A stretch of DNA of 64,000 nucleotides from an uncultured Eubacteriales bacterium (GTDB taxonomy: Bacteria; Bacillota; Clostridia; Christensenellales; Borkfalkiaceae), in NCBI GenBank assembly GCA_902465495.1, contig CABQND010000001.1:1-64000 (forward strand), in the 5' to 3' direction. Both the position numbers and the translations under genes were made by a program. Under the pieces are notes generated by a model. The model had not been told where the DNA came from. It ran no database searches and worked only from the letters and a program-made list of their open reading frames with translations. Shown one piece after another: positions 1 through 8,891 of the stretch; the first letter of the stretch is position 1; every line of letters begins with the position of its first letter.

Positions 1-17
1 CTTTTTATTAAAATTGT

Positions 18-2447
18 TTACAAAATAATATTGACTAGTCTTCCGGGCACTACGATGAATTTGCGGATGACTTTGCCTTCGGTAAGGGGCCGAATGGTTT
101 CGTCCGCGAGGACAATTGCCTGGATTTCATCATTGGAAAGTCCTTTGGCGAGCATGATTTTGGTCTTGATCTTGCTGTTGACCTGAACTGCGTATTCGCT
201 CTCTTCGCGTTCAAGAGCGCTTTCATCGCAGACGGGATATTTTTGATCAAATACAGAATATTTTCCGCCCCATTGTTCCCAAAGCTCTTCGGTAAAGTGG
301 GGTGCAAACGGTGCAAGCAAGAGCAAAAGATCGCGCGTGCATTCTTTCAGGAAGGCATTATCTTTATCGGCAAACCCGTCGTATTTGTAGAGCGCGTTCA
401 CATATTCCATCAGACGTGCCACTGCGGTGTTAAAGGAGAAGCTCTCCAAATCGCGCGTGATCTGACGGATTGCATAGTTGCGTGCGTAGTTGAGTTCTTT
501 TTCGTTTGCGCCTGATGATGCTGGTTCTTTGGATGCTTTGTAATCTTTGACTTTCAAGACAAAACGTTCGACTCGGTCAAGGAATTTTGCGACCGATTTG
601 ATGCCATCGTCGCTCCAGGGTCCGCCTTCGGTGTACGAAAAGCCGAACATTAAATACATACGGAAAACGTCTGATCCATATGTCGATACATATTCGTCGG
701 GAGAAACGATATTTCCTTTCGATTTTGACATGCGGTTTCCGTCAGGGCCAAGGATGACGCCTTGATGAACGAGTGATTGAAACGGTTCATCAAAATTGAG
801 GTAACCCATATCGCGGAGTGCCTTCGTGAAGAACCTGGCATAAAGCAGATGCATGCAGGCATGTTCGGCGCCGCCGACGTATTTATCGACGGGAAGCATT
901 TTATTGACGATCTCGGGATCGAAGGGCATTTTCGCGTTGTGCGCGTCCGCATAACGCAGGTAATACCAGCTGGAACAGACGAATGTGTCGAGTGTGTCCG
1001 GATCGCGCAGTGCGTCGCCGCCGCAGTGCGGGCACTTCGTATGCATGAATTCGTCGCATTTTGCAAGTGGTGATTTTCCGTCCGGCTCGAATTCTACATT
1101 ATAAGGAAGTCGAACGGGCAGATCTTTATAGGGTACGGGCACGATGCCGCAGTGTGGGCAATGGATGACAGGGATGGGGGCTCCCCAGTATCTTTGGCGG
1201 GAAACGAGCCAATCGCGCAGGCGGTAATTGACCTTGCGTTCGCCTTTTCCGAGTTTGGTCAGATAATTGGCGATTTCAGTGCGTGCATCTTCGCCGAATC
1301 TGCCGTCAAATTGCAAGCTGTTGACGCATATACCGTCCTCGCAGAAGGGAAGCACGGTTTCGCCGTTTTTGTTCTCGATAACTTTTTTGACGGGCAAATT
1401 ATATTTTTTTGCAAACATGAAGTCACGCTCATCGTGCGCAGGAACGCCCATGACAGCGCCTGTGCCGTATGAGTAAAGAACATAATCGGCGGCGTAAATC
1501 GGAACTTTTTCGCCGTTGACCGGGTTGATTGCGTAGTGTCCGATGAACACGCCCGTTTTTTCGCGAGCAGAAGAGAGGCGTTCGATCTCGTTTGTTTTGG
1601 CAGTATCCGCAACGTATTTTTCGACAGCTTCGCGCTGCTCCTCGGATACCAGCTTTTTCACAAGCGGATGTTCGGGGGCGAGTACGACGTAGGAGACGCC
1701 GAAAATCGTATCACAGCGCGTCGTAAAAACCTTAAATTTATCCCCGCTTTCGCATTCGAATTCGATTTCGCAACCGGTGGATTTGCCGATCCAGTTGCGT
1801 TGCATGAGCTTGGTTTTTTCGGGCCAGTCGATTTTATCGAGTCCTTGCAGGAGCTCTTCTGCGTATTGCGTGATCTTAAAAAACCACTGCGTAAGATCTT
1901 TTTTGATTACGGGTGTGCCGCAGCGTTCGCAGGAGCCGTCCACGACCTGTTCGTTGGCAAGCACGGTATTGCAGCTCGGACACCAGTTGACAGGGGCTTC
2001 TTTGCGATATGCGAGCCCATTTTCGTACAGTTTCAAAAACATCCACTGTGTCCACTTATAATAGTCTTCTTCGCATGTTTTGATTTCGGCGGACCAGTCA
2101 AACATAGCTCCCATGGCTTTGAGCTGCTGTTCCATGGTAGCGATATTTTTTTCGGTGGAATCTTTTGGATGGATTTTTGTTTTTATGGCATAGTTTTCGG
2201 CGGGCAGACCGAAAGCATCAAATCCCATCGGCTGGAACACTTCAAAGCCCTGCATTTTTTTGAAGCGGGCATAGCTGTCTGTCGGGCCGTAATTATACCA
2301 GTGCCCGATGTGCAGTTTCGCGCCGGAAGGGTATGAAAACATTTCAAGAACGTAAAACTTCTTGTCTGCATTCTTTTTGTTGAAGCAGTTTTCTTTCGTT
2401 TTCTCCCACCGCTGCTGCCATTTGCTTTCAACGGTTTTCATATCCAT
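18..2447 (-). CDS. leuS: Leucyl-tRNA synthetase
   Basis: Charges tRNA-Leu with leucine in the cytoplasm. The 809-residue length fits bacterial LeuRS. Class I signatures are visible: HIGH at residues 46-49 and MSKSK near residue 570. Cys pairs near residue 155 (CPSC...CERC) and in the later CPHC motifs look like zinc sites. The editing (CP1) insertion lies between the two catalytic halves, and the anticodon-binding region follows KMSKS. The start at 2447 has GGAGG nine bases upstream; a second ATG two codons in is less well placed. It lies downstream of a small membrane-protein gene and a TTGACG/TATAAT promoter on the same strand, so the two are probably cotranscribed. No T-box is visible in the short leader. 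Confidence 0.97.
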   Translation of the reverse strand: MDMKTVESKWQQRWEKTKENCFNKKNADKKFYVLEMFSYPSGAKLHIGHWYNYGPTDSYARFKKMQGFEVFQPMGFDAFGLPAENYAIKTKIHPKDSTEKNIATMEQQLKAMGAMFDWSAEIKTCEEDYYKWTQWMFLKLYENGLAYRKEAPVNWCPSCNTVLANEQVVDGSCERCGTPVIKKDLTQWFFKITQYAEELLQGLDKIDWPEKTKLMQRNWIGKSTGCEIEFECESGDKFKVFTTRCDTIFGVSYVVLAPEHPLVKKLVSEEQREAVEKYVADTAKTNEIERLSSAREKTGVFIGHYAINPVNGEKVPIYAADYVLYSYGTGAVMGVPAHDERDFMFAKKYNLPVKKVIENKNGETVLPFCEDGICVNSLQFDGRFGEDARTEIANYLTKLGKGERKVNYRLRDWLVSRQRYWGAPIPVIHCPHCGIVPVPYKDLPVRLPYNVEFEPDGKSPLAKCDEFMHTKCPHCGGDALRDPDTLDTFVCSSWYYLRYADAHNAKMPFDPEIVNKMLPVDKYVGGAEHACMHLLYARFFTKALRDMGYLNFDEPFQSLVHQGVILGPDGNRMSKSKGNIVSPDEYVSTYGSDVFRMYLMFGFSYTEGGPWSDDGIKSVAKFLDRVERFVLKVKDYKASKEPASSGANEKELNYARNYAIRQITRDLESFSFNTAVARLMEYVNALYKYDGFADKDNAFLKECTRDLLLLLAPFAPHFTEELWEQWGGKYSVFDQKYPVCDESALEREESEYAVQVNSKIKTKIMLAKGLSNDEIQAIVLADETIRPLTEGKVIRKFIVVPGRLVNIIL

Positions 2448-2474
2448 ACGAATTTACCTCCGAAACCGAACGTT

Positions 2475-2669
2475 TCATTTTTGTTTTTTGATTGATCTAT
2501 AAATAAAATAAGTGATCGGACCCAACAAGGGAATAAGCATGATTGCTATATTCCAGGGTATGATCGATTTTACTAAGCCTTTGTCTTTCATCAGAAGATA
2601 TGCCGCGGCGATCGCCATGAAATAATGCACGGCGAGGACGGCGATCAAGACGATCAGAAGGGGCGACAT
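2475..2669 (-). CDS. Small membrane protein, PLDc_N-like
   Basis: A 64-residue protein with two predicted membrane helices (about residues 3-27 and 34-58) and a basic tail ending in KKQK. The second half (WNIAIMLIPLLGPITYFIYR) resembles the small PLDc_N membrane module (family resemblance recalled, not searched). That module occurs at the N-terminus of cardiolipin synthases but also alone. No catalytic residues are present, so its role is unknown, possibly an accessory membrane peptide. It sits 27 bases upstream of leuS behind a shared promoter. Its ribosome site is weak. Confidence 0.7.
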   Translation of the reverse strand: MSPLLIVLIAVLAVHYFMAIAAAYLLMKDKGLVKSIIPWNIAIMLIPLLGPITYFIYRSIKKQK

Positions 2670-2698
2670 ACGGAGACCTGCCTAAAAGATTTCATTTG

Positions 2699-2727
2699 AT
2701 TATATAATTTTTTTTTGCGTTCGTCAA
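2699..2727 (-). promoter_or_regulatory. Sigma-A promoter for the leuS operon
   Basis: Read on the minus strand: TTGACG (2727-2722), a 17-base spacer and TATAAT (2704-2699), ending about 30 bases before the 64-residue membrane-protein gene. Confidence 0.75.
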
Positions 2728-2822
2728 GTTAAGCGAGAACAAACGGGCAAAATTTTATTAAAATCGGTAGAAAGAGGCAGATTTTCGTAAATAATTCGTG
2801 TTTGGTTGCATACACTGAAATT

Positions 2823-3530
2823 ATGGAAAAACTGATTCTTTCCGAAAAGCAATCGCATTGCCAGTATATCGCATATGCCGCAGGGGCACTTGCAAAAGCG
2901 GCGGAGGGGCAGAGCACGGAGATTCGATTTGTGTCGGGGCGCGTCGAGCTGGTGCTTTGTGGGCAGGAAAAGGAAATGGCGGCATTGCACAAGCTTGCGG
3001 CGGAAAAGATCGCCGAAATTGTCTGTATCGGATACAAATACGAATATTTTCGTTCCTTAATTCGTCCGGCGGGGTTATGCGAAGAAGATCGCGAGATTTT
3101 GCTTGCGGCAATTCTTTCAGCGGATTTTGCGGAAGACGCATTATATGTTCGAACCCGTCTGGAAGGGATTGAGGAGCATTCACTGGATGGCTTTTATAAT
3201 TTTCGGCTGCGCAGCTTGCAGGAGAAATGGAAAAGCATCGCAGCGTGCGTACCGGGTTATTTTACGGAAAGCCAGTTGACGGAATTCATGGAATATCTTT
3301 TGGGCGGCAGTAAAGGAAAAATTTTTTTGCGCGGGTCGGAAGTGTATGACGGGAGATGCCGTCGCCTGCGCAGGGCAACGCTCATTGATGGCGGAAAGTC
3401 AGAGATGGGAACGCTGCGCGAGATCGTGCTGAGCGGAGCAGGGAAAGTGGAATGCCTTTCGGCATTGTCGTCGCGGCAAGAAAAGTTTTTGCGGCGTTAT
3501 TATGCGGGGCGGGTTGCATTCTTTTCATAA
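2823..3530 (+). CDS. ytxC: Sporulation protein YtxC-like
   Basis: Likely the YtxC family of putative sporulation proteins, whose molecular role is unknown. Evidence is the central LDGFYNFRLRSLQEKW-like block (about residues 122-138), typical of this family, and its position directly upstream of thrS, as ytxC lies beside thrS in Bacillus subtilis. The protein is 235 residues if it starts at the ATG at 2823; a TTG at 2802 would add seven residues. Neither start has a convincing Shine-Dalgarno site, so the start is uncertain. The protein is soluble with no signal peptide. The gene ends just before the thrS promoter and T-box and may be read through into thrS. Confidence 0.75.
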   Translation: MEKLILSEKQSHCQYIAYAAGALAKAAEGQSTEIRFVSGRVELVLCGQEKEMAALHKLAAEKIAEIVCIGYKYEYFRSLIRPAGLCEEDREILLAAILSADFAEDALYVRTRLEGIEEHSLDGFYNFRLRSLQEKWKSIAACVPGYFTESQLTEFMEYLLGGSKGKIFLRGSEVYDGRCRRLRRATLIDGGKSEMGTLREIVLSGAGKVECLSALSSRQEKFLRRYYAGRVAFFS

Positions 3531-3558
3531 AAAAATTTAAAGCCGGGCTTGAAAATCG

Positions 3559-3587
3559 TTGACAAACAGCGCGAAAGGGATTACAAT
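3559..3587 (+). promoter_or_regulatory. Sigma-A promoter of thrS leader
   Basis: TTGACA at 3559-3564, a 17-base spacer and TACAAT at 3582-3587, just upstream of the T-box leader. Confidence 0.85.
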
Positions 3588-3594
3588 TTACACA

Positions 3595-3821
3595 CAACAG
3601 AGTGCAACGGGAAAGACAAGTAACCTGGATGGGCCGATCTCCAGAGAGCGGAGCGTTTTGCTGGAAGTTCCGCGTTCGGTATCTTTGGCGAAACCGCTTT
3701 TTTCTGCAAGAGTTACGTTTCTCTGAAAAAACGAAAAGAGAGGTCGGATAATCCGGCAATTAAGGTGGAACCGCGCAAATGTTATGCGTCCTTAAACGAA
3801 AGTTTGAGGGCGTTTTTGTTT
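3595..3821 (+). promoter_or_regulatory. T-box riboswitch controlling thrS
   Basis: A classical T-box leader. The antiterminator T-box core with GGTGG and ACCGCG lies at about 3759-3776. It is followed by a terminator hairpin with arms near 3786-3797 and 3802-3812 and a T-rich tail. Upstream, Stem I elements AGAGAG (near 3643) and GCTGGAAG (near 3659) are visible. ACC at 3693-3695, a Thr codon, is a plausible specifier triplet, but I could not fold the RNA. By family knowledge, uncharged tRNA-Thr binding would stabilise the antiterminator and raise thrS expression when threonine is short. Confidence 0.92.
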
Positions 3822-3850
3822 TATTTACGGTCAATACGGAGGATAGAAAA

Positions 3851-5755
3851 ATGGTTATCACACTCAAAGGCGACAAACGGGAATATGCGGGCCCTGTATC
3901 GTGCAAGCAGATTGCAGAGGACATAAGCGAAGGGCTTGCGCGTGCGGCAGTAGCGGCAAAGGTCAACGGCACATTGGTAGACCTTGCGCATATCGTGGAC
4001 AGCGACAGTGATGTAGAGATCGTCACATTAAAAGATAAAGAAGGTCTCAATGTTTATCGTCATACGACGGCACACGTTCTGGCTCAGGCAGTCAAGGCGA
4101 TTTTCCCGACAAGCAAGCTCGCAATCGGTCCGACGATCGATAACGGGTTTTATTATGATATCGATTTTAAGACGCCGATCACGCAGGAGGATTTGGGTAA
4201 GATCGAAGCGGAGATGAAGAACATCATTAAGAGCAATCTCCCCATTGAGCGCTTTACGCTTCCGCGCGCGGATGCGATCAAGTTGATGACCAGATATTCG
4301 GAAAAATATAAAGTCGAATTGATCAAGGATCTTCCTGAGGGAGAAGAAATTTCGTTCTATAAGCAGGGAGATTTTACCGATCTTTGCCGGGGCCCGCATC
4401 TGCCTTCCACGGGCAAGATCAAAGCGTTTAAGCTCATGAGCATAGCGGGGGCGTATTGGCGCGGCAACGAGAAAAATAAAATGCTCACCCGTATTTATGG
4501 TACGGCATTTGCGAAAAAAGATGAGATGGATGCCTATTTCAATATGTTGGAAGAGGCAAAAAAGCGCGATCATATAAAGCTTGGCAAGGAGCTTGGGTTG
4601 TTTGCATTGCTCAATGAGGGCAAGGGATTTCCTTTCTTCTTGCCGAAGGGTATGGTTCTGAAAAACACTTTGATTGATTACTGGCATCAGATTCATACGC
4701 GGGAAGGATATGTCGAAGTGCAGACTCCGATCATATTAAACCGCAGCCTTTGGGAGACATCCGGGCACTGGGATCATTACAAAGAAAATATGTACACGAC
4801 AAAAATCGACGGTGAAGACTGTGCGATTAAGCCGATGAACTGCCCGGGCGGTATGCTTGTCTATAAGTTGAATCCGCACAGTTACAAGGATCTTCCCATC
4901 CGTATGGGTGAGTTGGGGTTGGTGCACCGCCATGAAAAGAGCGGCCAATTGCACGGATTGATGCGCGTGCGTTGCTTCACGCAGGATGATGCGCACATTT
5001 TCATGCTTCCCGAACAGATTACGGAAGAGATCAAGGGCGTTGTACGGATCATAGATGAAGTTTATAAATTGTTCGGGTTTAAGTATCATGTAGAGCTTTC
5101 CACGCGTCCCGAAAACAGCATGGGCAGTGATGAAGACTGGGAGAATGCTACGAATGCGTTGCGCGCAGCGTTGGACGATCTCAACCTTCCGTATGCTGTC
5201 AATGAAGGGGACGGTGCGTTTTACGGGCCGAAGATCGATTTCCACCTGACCGATTCCATAGGCAGAACATGGCAGTGCGGCACGATTCAGCTGGATTTCC
5301 AGCTGCCGCAACGTTTTGAAGCGGAGTACACGGGTGAGGATGGGCAGAAGCATCGCCCGATCATGATCCACCGCGTGGTATTCGGCTCGATCGAGCGCTT
5401 TATTGGTATTCTGATCGAGCATTATGCGGGCAAATTCCCCGTGTGGCTGGCGCCCGTACAAGTAAAGATCCTTCCCGTTTCCGATAAGTCGGCGGATTAT
5501 GCGAAACAGGTTGAAGCTGCGCTCAAAGCTAAGGGGATTCGTGTGGAGACCGACTTGCGCAATGAAAAGATCGGTTACAAGATCCGCGAGGCGCAGCTCG
5601 AAAAACTCCCGTATATGTTGGTAATCGGTGACAAGGAAAAGGAAGAAGGAACGGTTGCGGTACGCATGCGCGAAAAGGGCGATATCGGCAGCATGGCTTT
5701 GGATGAATTTGCTGATCGCGTAAAGAAAGAAAACGATGATAAGATCGTTTTTTGA
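3851..5755 (+). CDS. thrS: Threonyl-tRNA synthetase
   Basis: Charges tRNA-Thr and edits mischarged serine. The 634-residue protein has the full bacterial layout: N-terminal TGS domain (1-60), a second editing-type domain (60-230), the class II catalytic core with the zinc Cys in MNCPGG (near 333) and RHEKSG plus FTQDDAH motifs, and a C-terminal anticodon-binding domain (about 535-634). The start at 3851 has GGAGG (3839-3843) seven bases upstream. An upstream in-frame ATG at 3779 lies inside the T-box terminator and is rejected. Expression is controlled by the T-box leader. Confidence 0.97.
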   Translation: MVITLKGDKREYAGPVSCKQIAEDISEGLARAAVAAKVNGTLVDLAHIVDSDSDVEIVTLKDKEGLNVYRHTTAHVLAQAVKAIFPTSKLAIGPTIDNGFYYDIDFKTPITQEDLGKIEAEMKNIIKSNLPIERFTLPRADAIKLMTRYSEKYKVELIKDLPEGEEISFYKQGDFTDLCRGPHLPSTGKIKAFKLMSIAGAYWRGNEKNKMLTRIYGTAFAKKDEMDAYFNMLEEAKKRDHIKLGKELGLFALLNEGKGFPFFLPKGMVLKNTLIDYWHQIHTREGYVEVQTPIILNRSLWETSGHWDHYKENMYTTKIDGEDCAIKPMNCPGGMLVYKLNPHSYKDLPIRMGELGLVHRHEKSGQLHGLMRVRCFTQDDAHIFMLPEQITEEIKGVVRIIDEVYKLFGFKYHVELSTRPENSMGSDEDWENATNALRAALDDLNLPYAVNEGDGAFYGPKIDFHLTDSIGRTWQCGTIQLDFQLPQRFEAEYTGEDGQKHRPIMIHRVVFGSIERFIGILIEHYAGKFPVWLAPVQVKILPVSDKSADYAKQVEAALKAKGIRVETDLRNEKIGYKIREAQLEKLPYMLVIGDKEKEEGTVAVRMREKGDIGSMALDEFADRVKKENDDKIVF

Positions 5756-5825
5756 GCAGAGCCATTCGAGAACGGAATTAAGAATAGGAAAATCATGTTT
5801 TTTTGCGAAAACGCATGAAAAATAA

Positions 5826-5854
5826 TTGACAGCGAAGGCGGAATTTGCTATTAT
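5826..5854 (+). promoter_or_regulatory. Sigma-A promoter of infC operon
   Basis: TTGACA at 5826-5831, a 17-base spacer and TATTAT at 5849-5854. It lies about 200 bases upstream of infC, leaving a long structured leader. Confidence 0.8.
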
Positions 5855-5861
5855 ATTACGG

Positions 5862-6000
5862 TAAAGCAGAAGAAGACCTTCTCGCCTTGCGGCAATCGCG
5901 CTTGCAAGTGCCCTTAAAATAGTCATAGATCATGGTTTGTTTTCGCGGTCTTATTATGATTGATTTTAGGCGGGTCGTATTCTGTACGACCCGCTTTTAT
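5862..6000 (+). promoter_or_regulatory. infC-rpmI-rplT leader with attenuator hairpin
   Basis: A roughly 140-base untranslated leader ending in a strong intrinsic terminator: arms 5970-5979 and 5985-5994, ten GC-rich pairs, then a TTTTAT run. A terminator between the promoter and infC implies transcription attenuation. In Bacillus the equivalent leader is bound by ribosomal protein L20 (rplT product), so autoregulation by L20 is the likely mechanism. I did not confirm the L20-binding fold. Confidence 0.65.
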
Positions 6001-6052
6001 ATTGTTCTGAAAGATGACAGGACAAAGAATTGAAAAAGGAAGGTATAAAACA

Positions 6053-6565
6053 ATTAAAGACCAGCATCAGGTTAACGGAGAAATCCGCGATCAGGAAGTG
6101 AGAGTGATCGGTTCGGACGGGAATCAGCTTGGGATCATGAGCGCACGGGAGGCTTTGCGCCTTGCGGAAGAGAGTGATCTGGACCTTGTAAAGATCTCGC
6201 CGACGGCGAATCCGCCCGTCTGCAAGATAATGGACTACGGCAAATACAAGTTCGAGCTGGGGAAAAAGGAAAAAGAGTCGCGCAAAAATCAGAAGATGGT
6301 TGAGGTAAAGGAAGTACGGCTGAGTATGACCATCGATGTGGGGGATTTGAACGTAAAGTCTCGTCAGGCGCAGAAATTTCTGGAAGCGGGGAACAAGGTG
6401 ATGGTATCCATTCGGATGCGTGGGCGTCAGAATGCGCACGTGCCGATGGGGATCGAAGTGATGAACCGTTTTTTTGAGATGATGGAAGGTAAAGCCGTCA
6501 TGGACAAAAAACCGATGAACGAGGGGCGCAACATTACGATGATGCTTTCGCCCGCAAAACAGTAA
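6053..6565 (+). CDS. infC: Translation initiation factor IF-3
   Basis: Binds the 30S subunit, prevents premature 50S joining and checks start-codon choice. The N-domain opens with IKDQHQVNGEIR, the usual IF-3 beginning, followed by the linker and the C-domain (VKEVRLS near residue 82; GRQNAH near 124). I start it at ATT (6053-6055) because GGAAGG (6038-6043) lies nine bases upstream and the product then has the standard 170 residues. An in-frame ATG at 6014 has no ribosome site and sits close to the attenuator. ATT starts are a known hallmark of infC, which IF-3 itself discriminates against for autoregulation. It is first in the operon with rpmI and rplT. Confidence 0.95.
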   Translation: MKDQHQVNGEIRDQEVRVIGSDGNQLGIMSAREALRLAEESDLDLVKISPTANPPVCKIMDYGKYKFELGKKEKESRKNQKMVEVKEVRLSMTIDVGDLNVKSRQAQKFLEAGNKVMVSIRMRGRQNAHVPMGIEVMNRFFEMMEGKAVMDKKPMNEGRNITMMLSPAKQ

Positions 6566-6643
6566 AGCGTCGATACGGCGTGCCGCGAGATGCGGTGTAT
6601 CGTATGCGCGTTGATAGAAAAAATAATTTCGGAGGAACGAAAA

Positions 6644-6844
6644 ATGCCTAAACAGAAATCGCATAGCGGCTCGAAAAAGCGCTTCGACATTACGGGAAGC
6701 GGCAGAGTAAAGAGAGCGCAGTCGGGAAAAAACCACAAGACGGGCGAAAAACCCAGGAAGAGGAAGAGAAGTCTCCGCCAGACGGCTTTCGTGAATGAAA
6801 CACAGGAAGCTACGGTTCGGAACATGATTCCGTACAAGAAATAA
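6644..6844 (+). CDS. rpmI: Ribosomal protein bL35
   Basis: A 66-residue, very basic large-subunit protein with the L35 pattern (PKQKSHSGSKKRF at the start, then KRAQSGKNH). The start at 6644 has GGAGG (6631-6635) eight bases upstream; longer in-frame extensions lack a ribosome site. It lies between infC and rplT, the universal order in Firmicutes. Confidence 0.97.
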   Translation: MPKQKSHSGSKKRFDITGSGRVKRAQSGKNHKTGEKPRKRKRSLRQTAFVNETQEATVRNMIPYKK

Positions 6845-6862
6845 GCGAGGAGGAGAGATATC

Positions 6863-7216
6863 ATGCGTATTAAAAGAGGAGTAAACGCTGTTAAAAAGCG
6901 CAGAAAAATATTCAAACTGAGCAAGGGCTATTTCGGTTCCAAGAGCAAATCGTACAGGATCGCGCGCGAAGCGGTCATGAAGTCGCTGATGTATGCTTAC
7001 ATCGGCAGGAAGAACAGAAAGCGTGATTTCCGTCAGCTGTGGATCGCTCGTATCAATGCGGCGGCTCGTCAGAACGGACTTTCTTACAGCAAGTTCATGC
7101 ACGGCTTAAAGGTTGCCGGCATTGATTTGAACAGAAAGGTTCTTGCGGATATCGCGGTCAATGATGCGGCGGCTTTTGCCGCGCTTGCGGAAAAAGCGAA
7201 AGCGGCCATCGCGTAA
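6863..7216 (+). CDS. rplT: Ribosomal protein bL20
   Basis: A 117-residue basic protein essential for early 50S assembly and, in Bacillus, the repressor of this operon through its leader. The canonical [16 protein letters not shown] start and the [11 protein letters not shown] block near residue 54 are diagnostic. GAGGAGG lies just upstream. It is followed by a strong terminator at 7223-7252. Confidence 0.98.
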   Translation: MRIKRGVNAVKKRRKIFKLSKGYFGSKSKSYRIAREAVMKSLMYAYIGRKNRKRDFRQLWIARINAAARQNGLSYSKFMHGLKVAGIDLNRKVLADIAVNDAAAFAALAEKAKAAIA

Positions 7217-7222
7217 CGGCTG

Positions 7223-7252
7223 AAAACCTTCTTGACAGCAAGAAGGTTTTTT
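7223..7252 (+). terminator. Intrinsic terminator after rplT
   Basis: Arms 7223-7233 and 7240-7250 (AAAACCTTCTT / AAGAAGGTTTT) with a T run. Confidence 0.85.
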
Positions 7253-7307
7253 GCTATTGCGGGGGCTCGCACGGTTGCTTGGCGTGCAGATCGCGGAGGG
7301 CAGGGCC

Positions 7308-8048
7308 ATGGTTATAACTTCGCGGAGCAATCCGTTTATAAAGTATATTCTCTCCTTGCGGGAGAAAAAATACAGGCGCGAATACGGCGAATATATTGCC
7401 GAGGGGATCAAGCAGGTTCGTGAAGCGCATGCATGCGGCTGTGCGATTGAGCACATAGTGTGTGCGGAATCGTATGCCGGCGATCGGTTTTGTCCGGACA
7501 AAGCGGTCGTCGTTTCGGACAGCGTATTTGCAAAGCTTTCCGAAGATGTGGCGCCGCAGGGTATTCTTGCTGTTTTGCGTATTCCGGATGAGCCGCTTGC
7601 GCCGCCGAGAGGGCGTTGTCTGCTTTTGGACGGCGTTTCCGATCCGGGGAATCTTGGCACGATCATCCGCACGGCAAATGCGGCGGGATACGAAGATATA
7701 TATCTGCTCGGTTGTACTGATCCGTATTCTTCCAAATGTGTGCGTGCGTCGATGAGCGGCATATATTTTGTGCGTTTGTATGCGGGCGAGCGTGAAGAAC
7801 TGCTTACGGCGATCGGCGATGTTCCGCTTCTGTGTGCGGACATGGACGGCGAAAACGTATTTGAGTTCCAAGCGCCTGATCGTTTCTGTCTCGTGATCGG
7901 GAACGAAGCGAACGGCGTGAGCGTTGAGGTTCGTAAAAGGTGTGTGCGTACAGTGCGCATACCGATGCGGAAAACATGCGAAAGTCTGAATGCAGGCGTG
8001 TCCGCCGGAATATTGATGTACGAGCTTTCTGAGCGTAAACAGGGCTGA
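7308..8048 (+). CDS. TrmH/SpoU-family RNA 2'-O-methyltransferase
   Basis: A 246-residue SPOUT methyltransferase that probably methylates a ribose in rRNA or tRNA using S-adenosylmethionine. An N-terminal substrate-binding domain (EYIAEGIKQVREA near 22-34) precedes the SpoU catalytic domain with the three conserved blocks: SDPGNLGTIIRTANAAG (about 112-128), a central LVIGNEANGVS (about 197-207), and the C-terminal RIPMR...ESLNAGVSAGI knot. The start at 7308 has GGAGGG (7295-7300) seven bases upstream. This gene often follows rplT in Clostridia. The exact target nucleotide cannot be assigned from sequence. Confidence 0.9.
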   Translation: MVITSRSNPFIKYILSLREKKYRREYGEYIAEGIKQVREAHACGCAIEHIVCAESYAGDRFCPDKAVVVSDSVFAKLSEDVAPQGILAVLRIPDEPLAPPRGRCLLLDGVSDPGNLGTIIRTANAAGYEDIYLLGCTDPYSSKCVRASMSGIYFVRLYAGEREELLTAIGDVPLLCADMDGENVFEFQAPDRFCLVIGNEANGVSVEVRKRCVRTVRIPMRKTCESLNAGVSAGILMYELSERKQG

Positions 8049-8090
8049 GCTGGGCAATAGATACAAAAATAAAAACAGGAGAACGAAAAA

Positions 8091-8831
8091 ATGTCAGGAC
8101 ATAGCAAATGGCATAACATACAGGCAAAAAAGGGCAAGGCAGACGCGGCGCGCGGACGTATTTTTACAAAACTGGGACGCGAAATTGCGGTAGCTGCGAA
8201 AGGCAATCCCAATCCCGATACGAACAGTAAATTGGCGGATGCAATCGCGAAGGCAAAAGCAAATAACATGCCGAATGACAACATTCAACGTTGCATTAAA
8301 AAGGCGGCCGGCGAATTGGGAAGCACGACATATGAAACGCTTGTATATGAAGGATATGGCGTTGGCGGGAGTGCTTTGATTATCAGTACTTTGACCGACA
8401 ACAAAAATCGTACGGCGGGCGATGTTCGCAGTACGCTTTCGAAATGCGGCGGAGAACTCGGCAACACCGGTTGCGTGTCGTATATGTTCGAGAATAAAGG
8501 GCTTATCGTGATTGAGCGTACTCTTGAACTGGATGAAGATACTGTAACCGAATATGCGATCGAAGCGGGTGCGGATGATGTCGTAACATTGGATGATGTA
8601 TTTGAGATCTATACGAGTCCTGCAGCGTTTTCGGACGTGCGCAAATTCCTGGAAGGGAAAGGACTTTCTTTCTTGGAAGCGGATGTGCGCATGATCCCGC
8701 AGAACAAGATCACGTTGGATGCCGAAAAGACCGAAAAATTTATCAAGCTTTTGGACAAGCTGGATGAATTGGATGACGTGCAAGACGTGTATCACAACGT
8801 TGAACTTCCCGACGACGAAGAGGAAGAGTGA
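8091..8831 (+). CDS. yebC: YebC/PmpR-family translation or transcription factor
   Basis: A 246-residue member of the YebC/TACO1 family. It opens with MSGHSKWHNIQ and KGKADAARGRIFTKLGREI, the family's diagnostic start, and ends with the acidic DDEEEE. Members have been described as DNA-binding regulators and, more recently, as factors easing ribosome stalling on proline stretches; I cannot choose between these. GGAG lies eight to ten bases upstream. A perfect intergenic hairpin (8844-8861) separates it from proA. Confidence 0.95.
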   Translation: MSGHSKWHNIQAKKGKADAARGRIFTKLGREIAVAAKGNPNPDTNSKLADAIAKAKANNMPNDNIQRCIKKAAGELGSTTYETLVYEGYGVGGSALIISTLTDNKNRTAGDVRSTLSKCGGELGNTGCVSYMFENKGLIVIERTLELDEDTVTEYAIEAGADDVVTLDDVFEIYTSPAAFSDVRKFLEGKGLSFLEADVRMIPQNKITLDAEKTEKFIKLLDKLDELDDVQDVYHNVELPDDEEEE

Positions 8832-8843
8832 TTGCAAAACAGC

Positions 8844-8861
8844 CCGCCGCATTTGCGGCGG
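8844..8861 (+). repeat. Small perfect hairpin between yebC and proA
   Basis: Eight-base arms CCGCCGCA / TGCGGCGG with a two-base loop. There is no immediate T run, so it is a weak terminator at best, or an mRNA-stability stem. Confidence 0.4.
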
Positions 8862-8891
8862 ACAGAATGATTTTTACGGGGAGGAGTGGAA

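Noticed and set aside
1536..2336. A 266-codon frame opposite leuS
   Set aside because: Antisense shadow of a conserved synthetase; Phe/Gly-rich with no domain.
3779..3850. Longer thrS start at 3779
   Set aside because: Lies within the T-box terminator; ATG 3851 has GGAGG and gives the standard length.
4736..5926. A 396-codon antisense frame opposite thrS
   Set aside because: thrS is fully conserved on the plus strand, and the antisense frame has no ribosome site or recognisable domain; it reflects codon bias.
7106..8284. A 392-codon antisense frame opposite rplT, the TrmH methyltransferase and yebC
   Set aside because: Spans three confident plus-strand genes and shows a low-complexity Ser/Arg-rich product.
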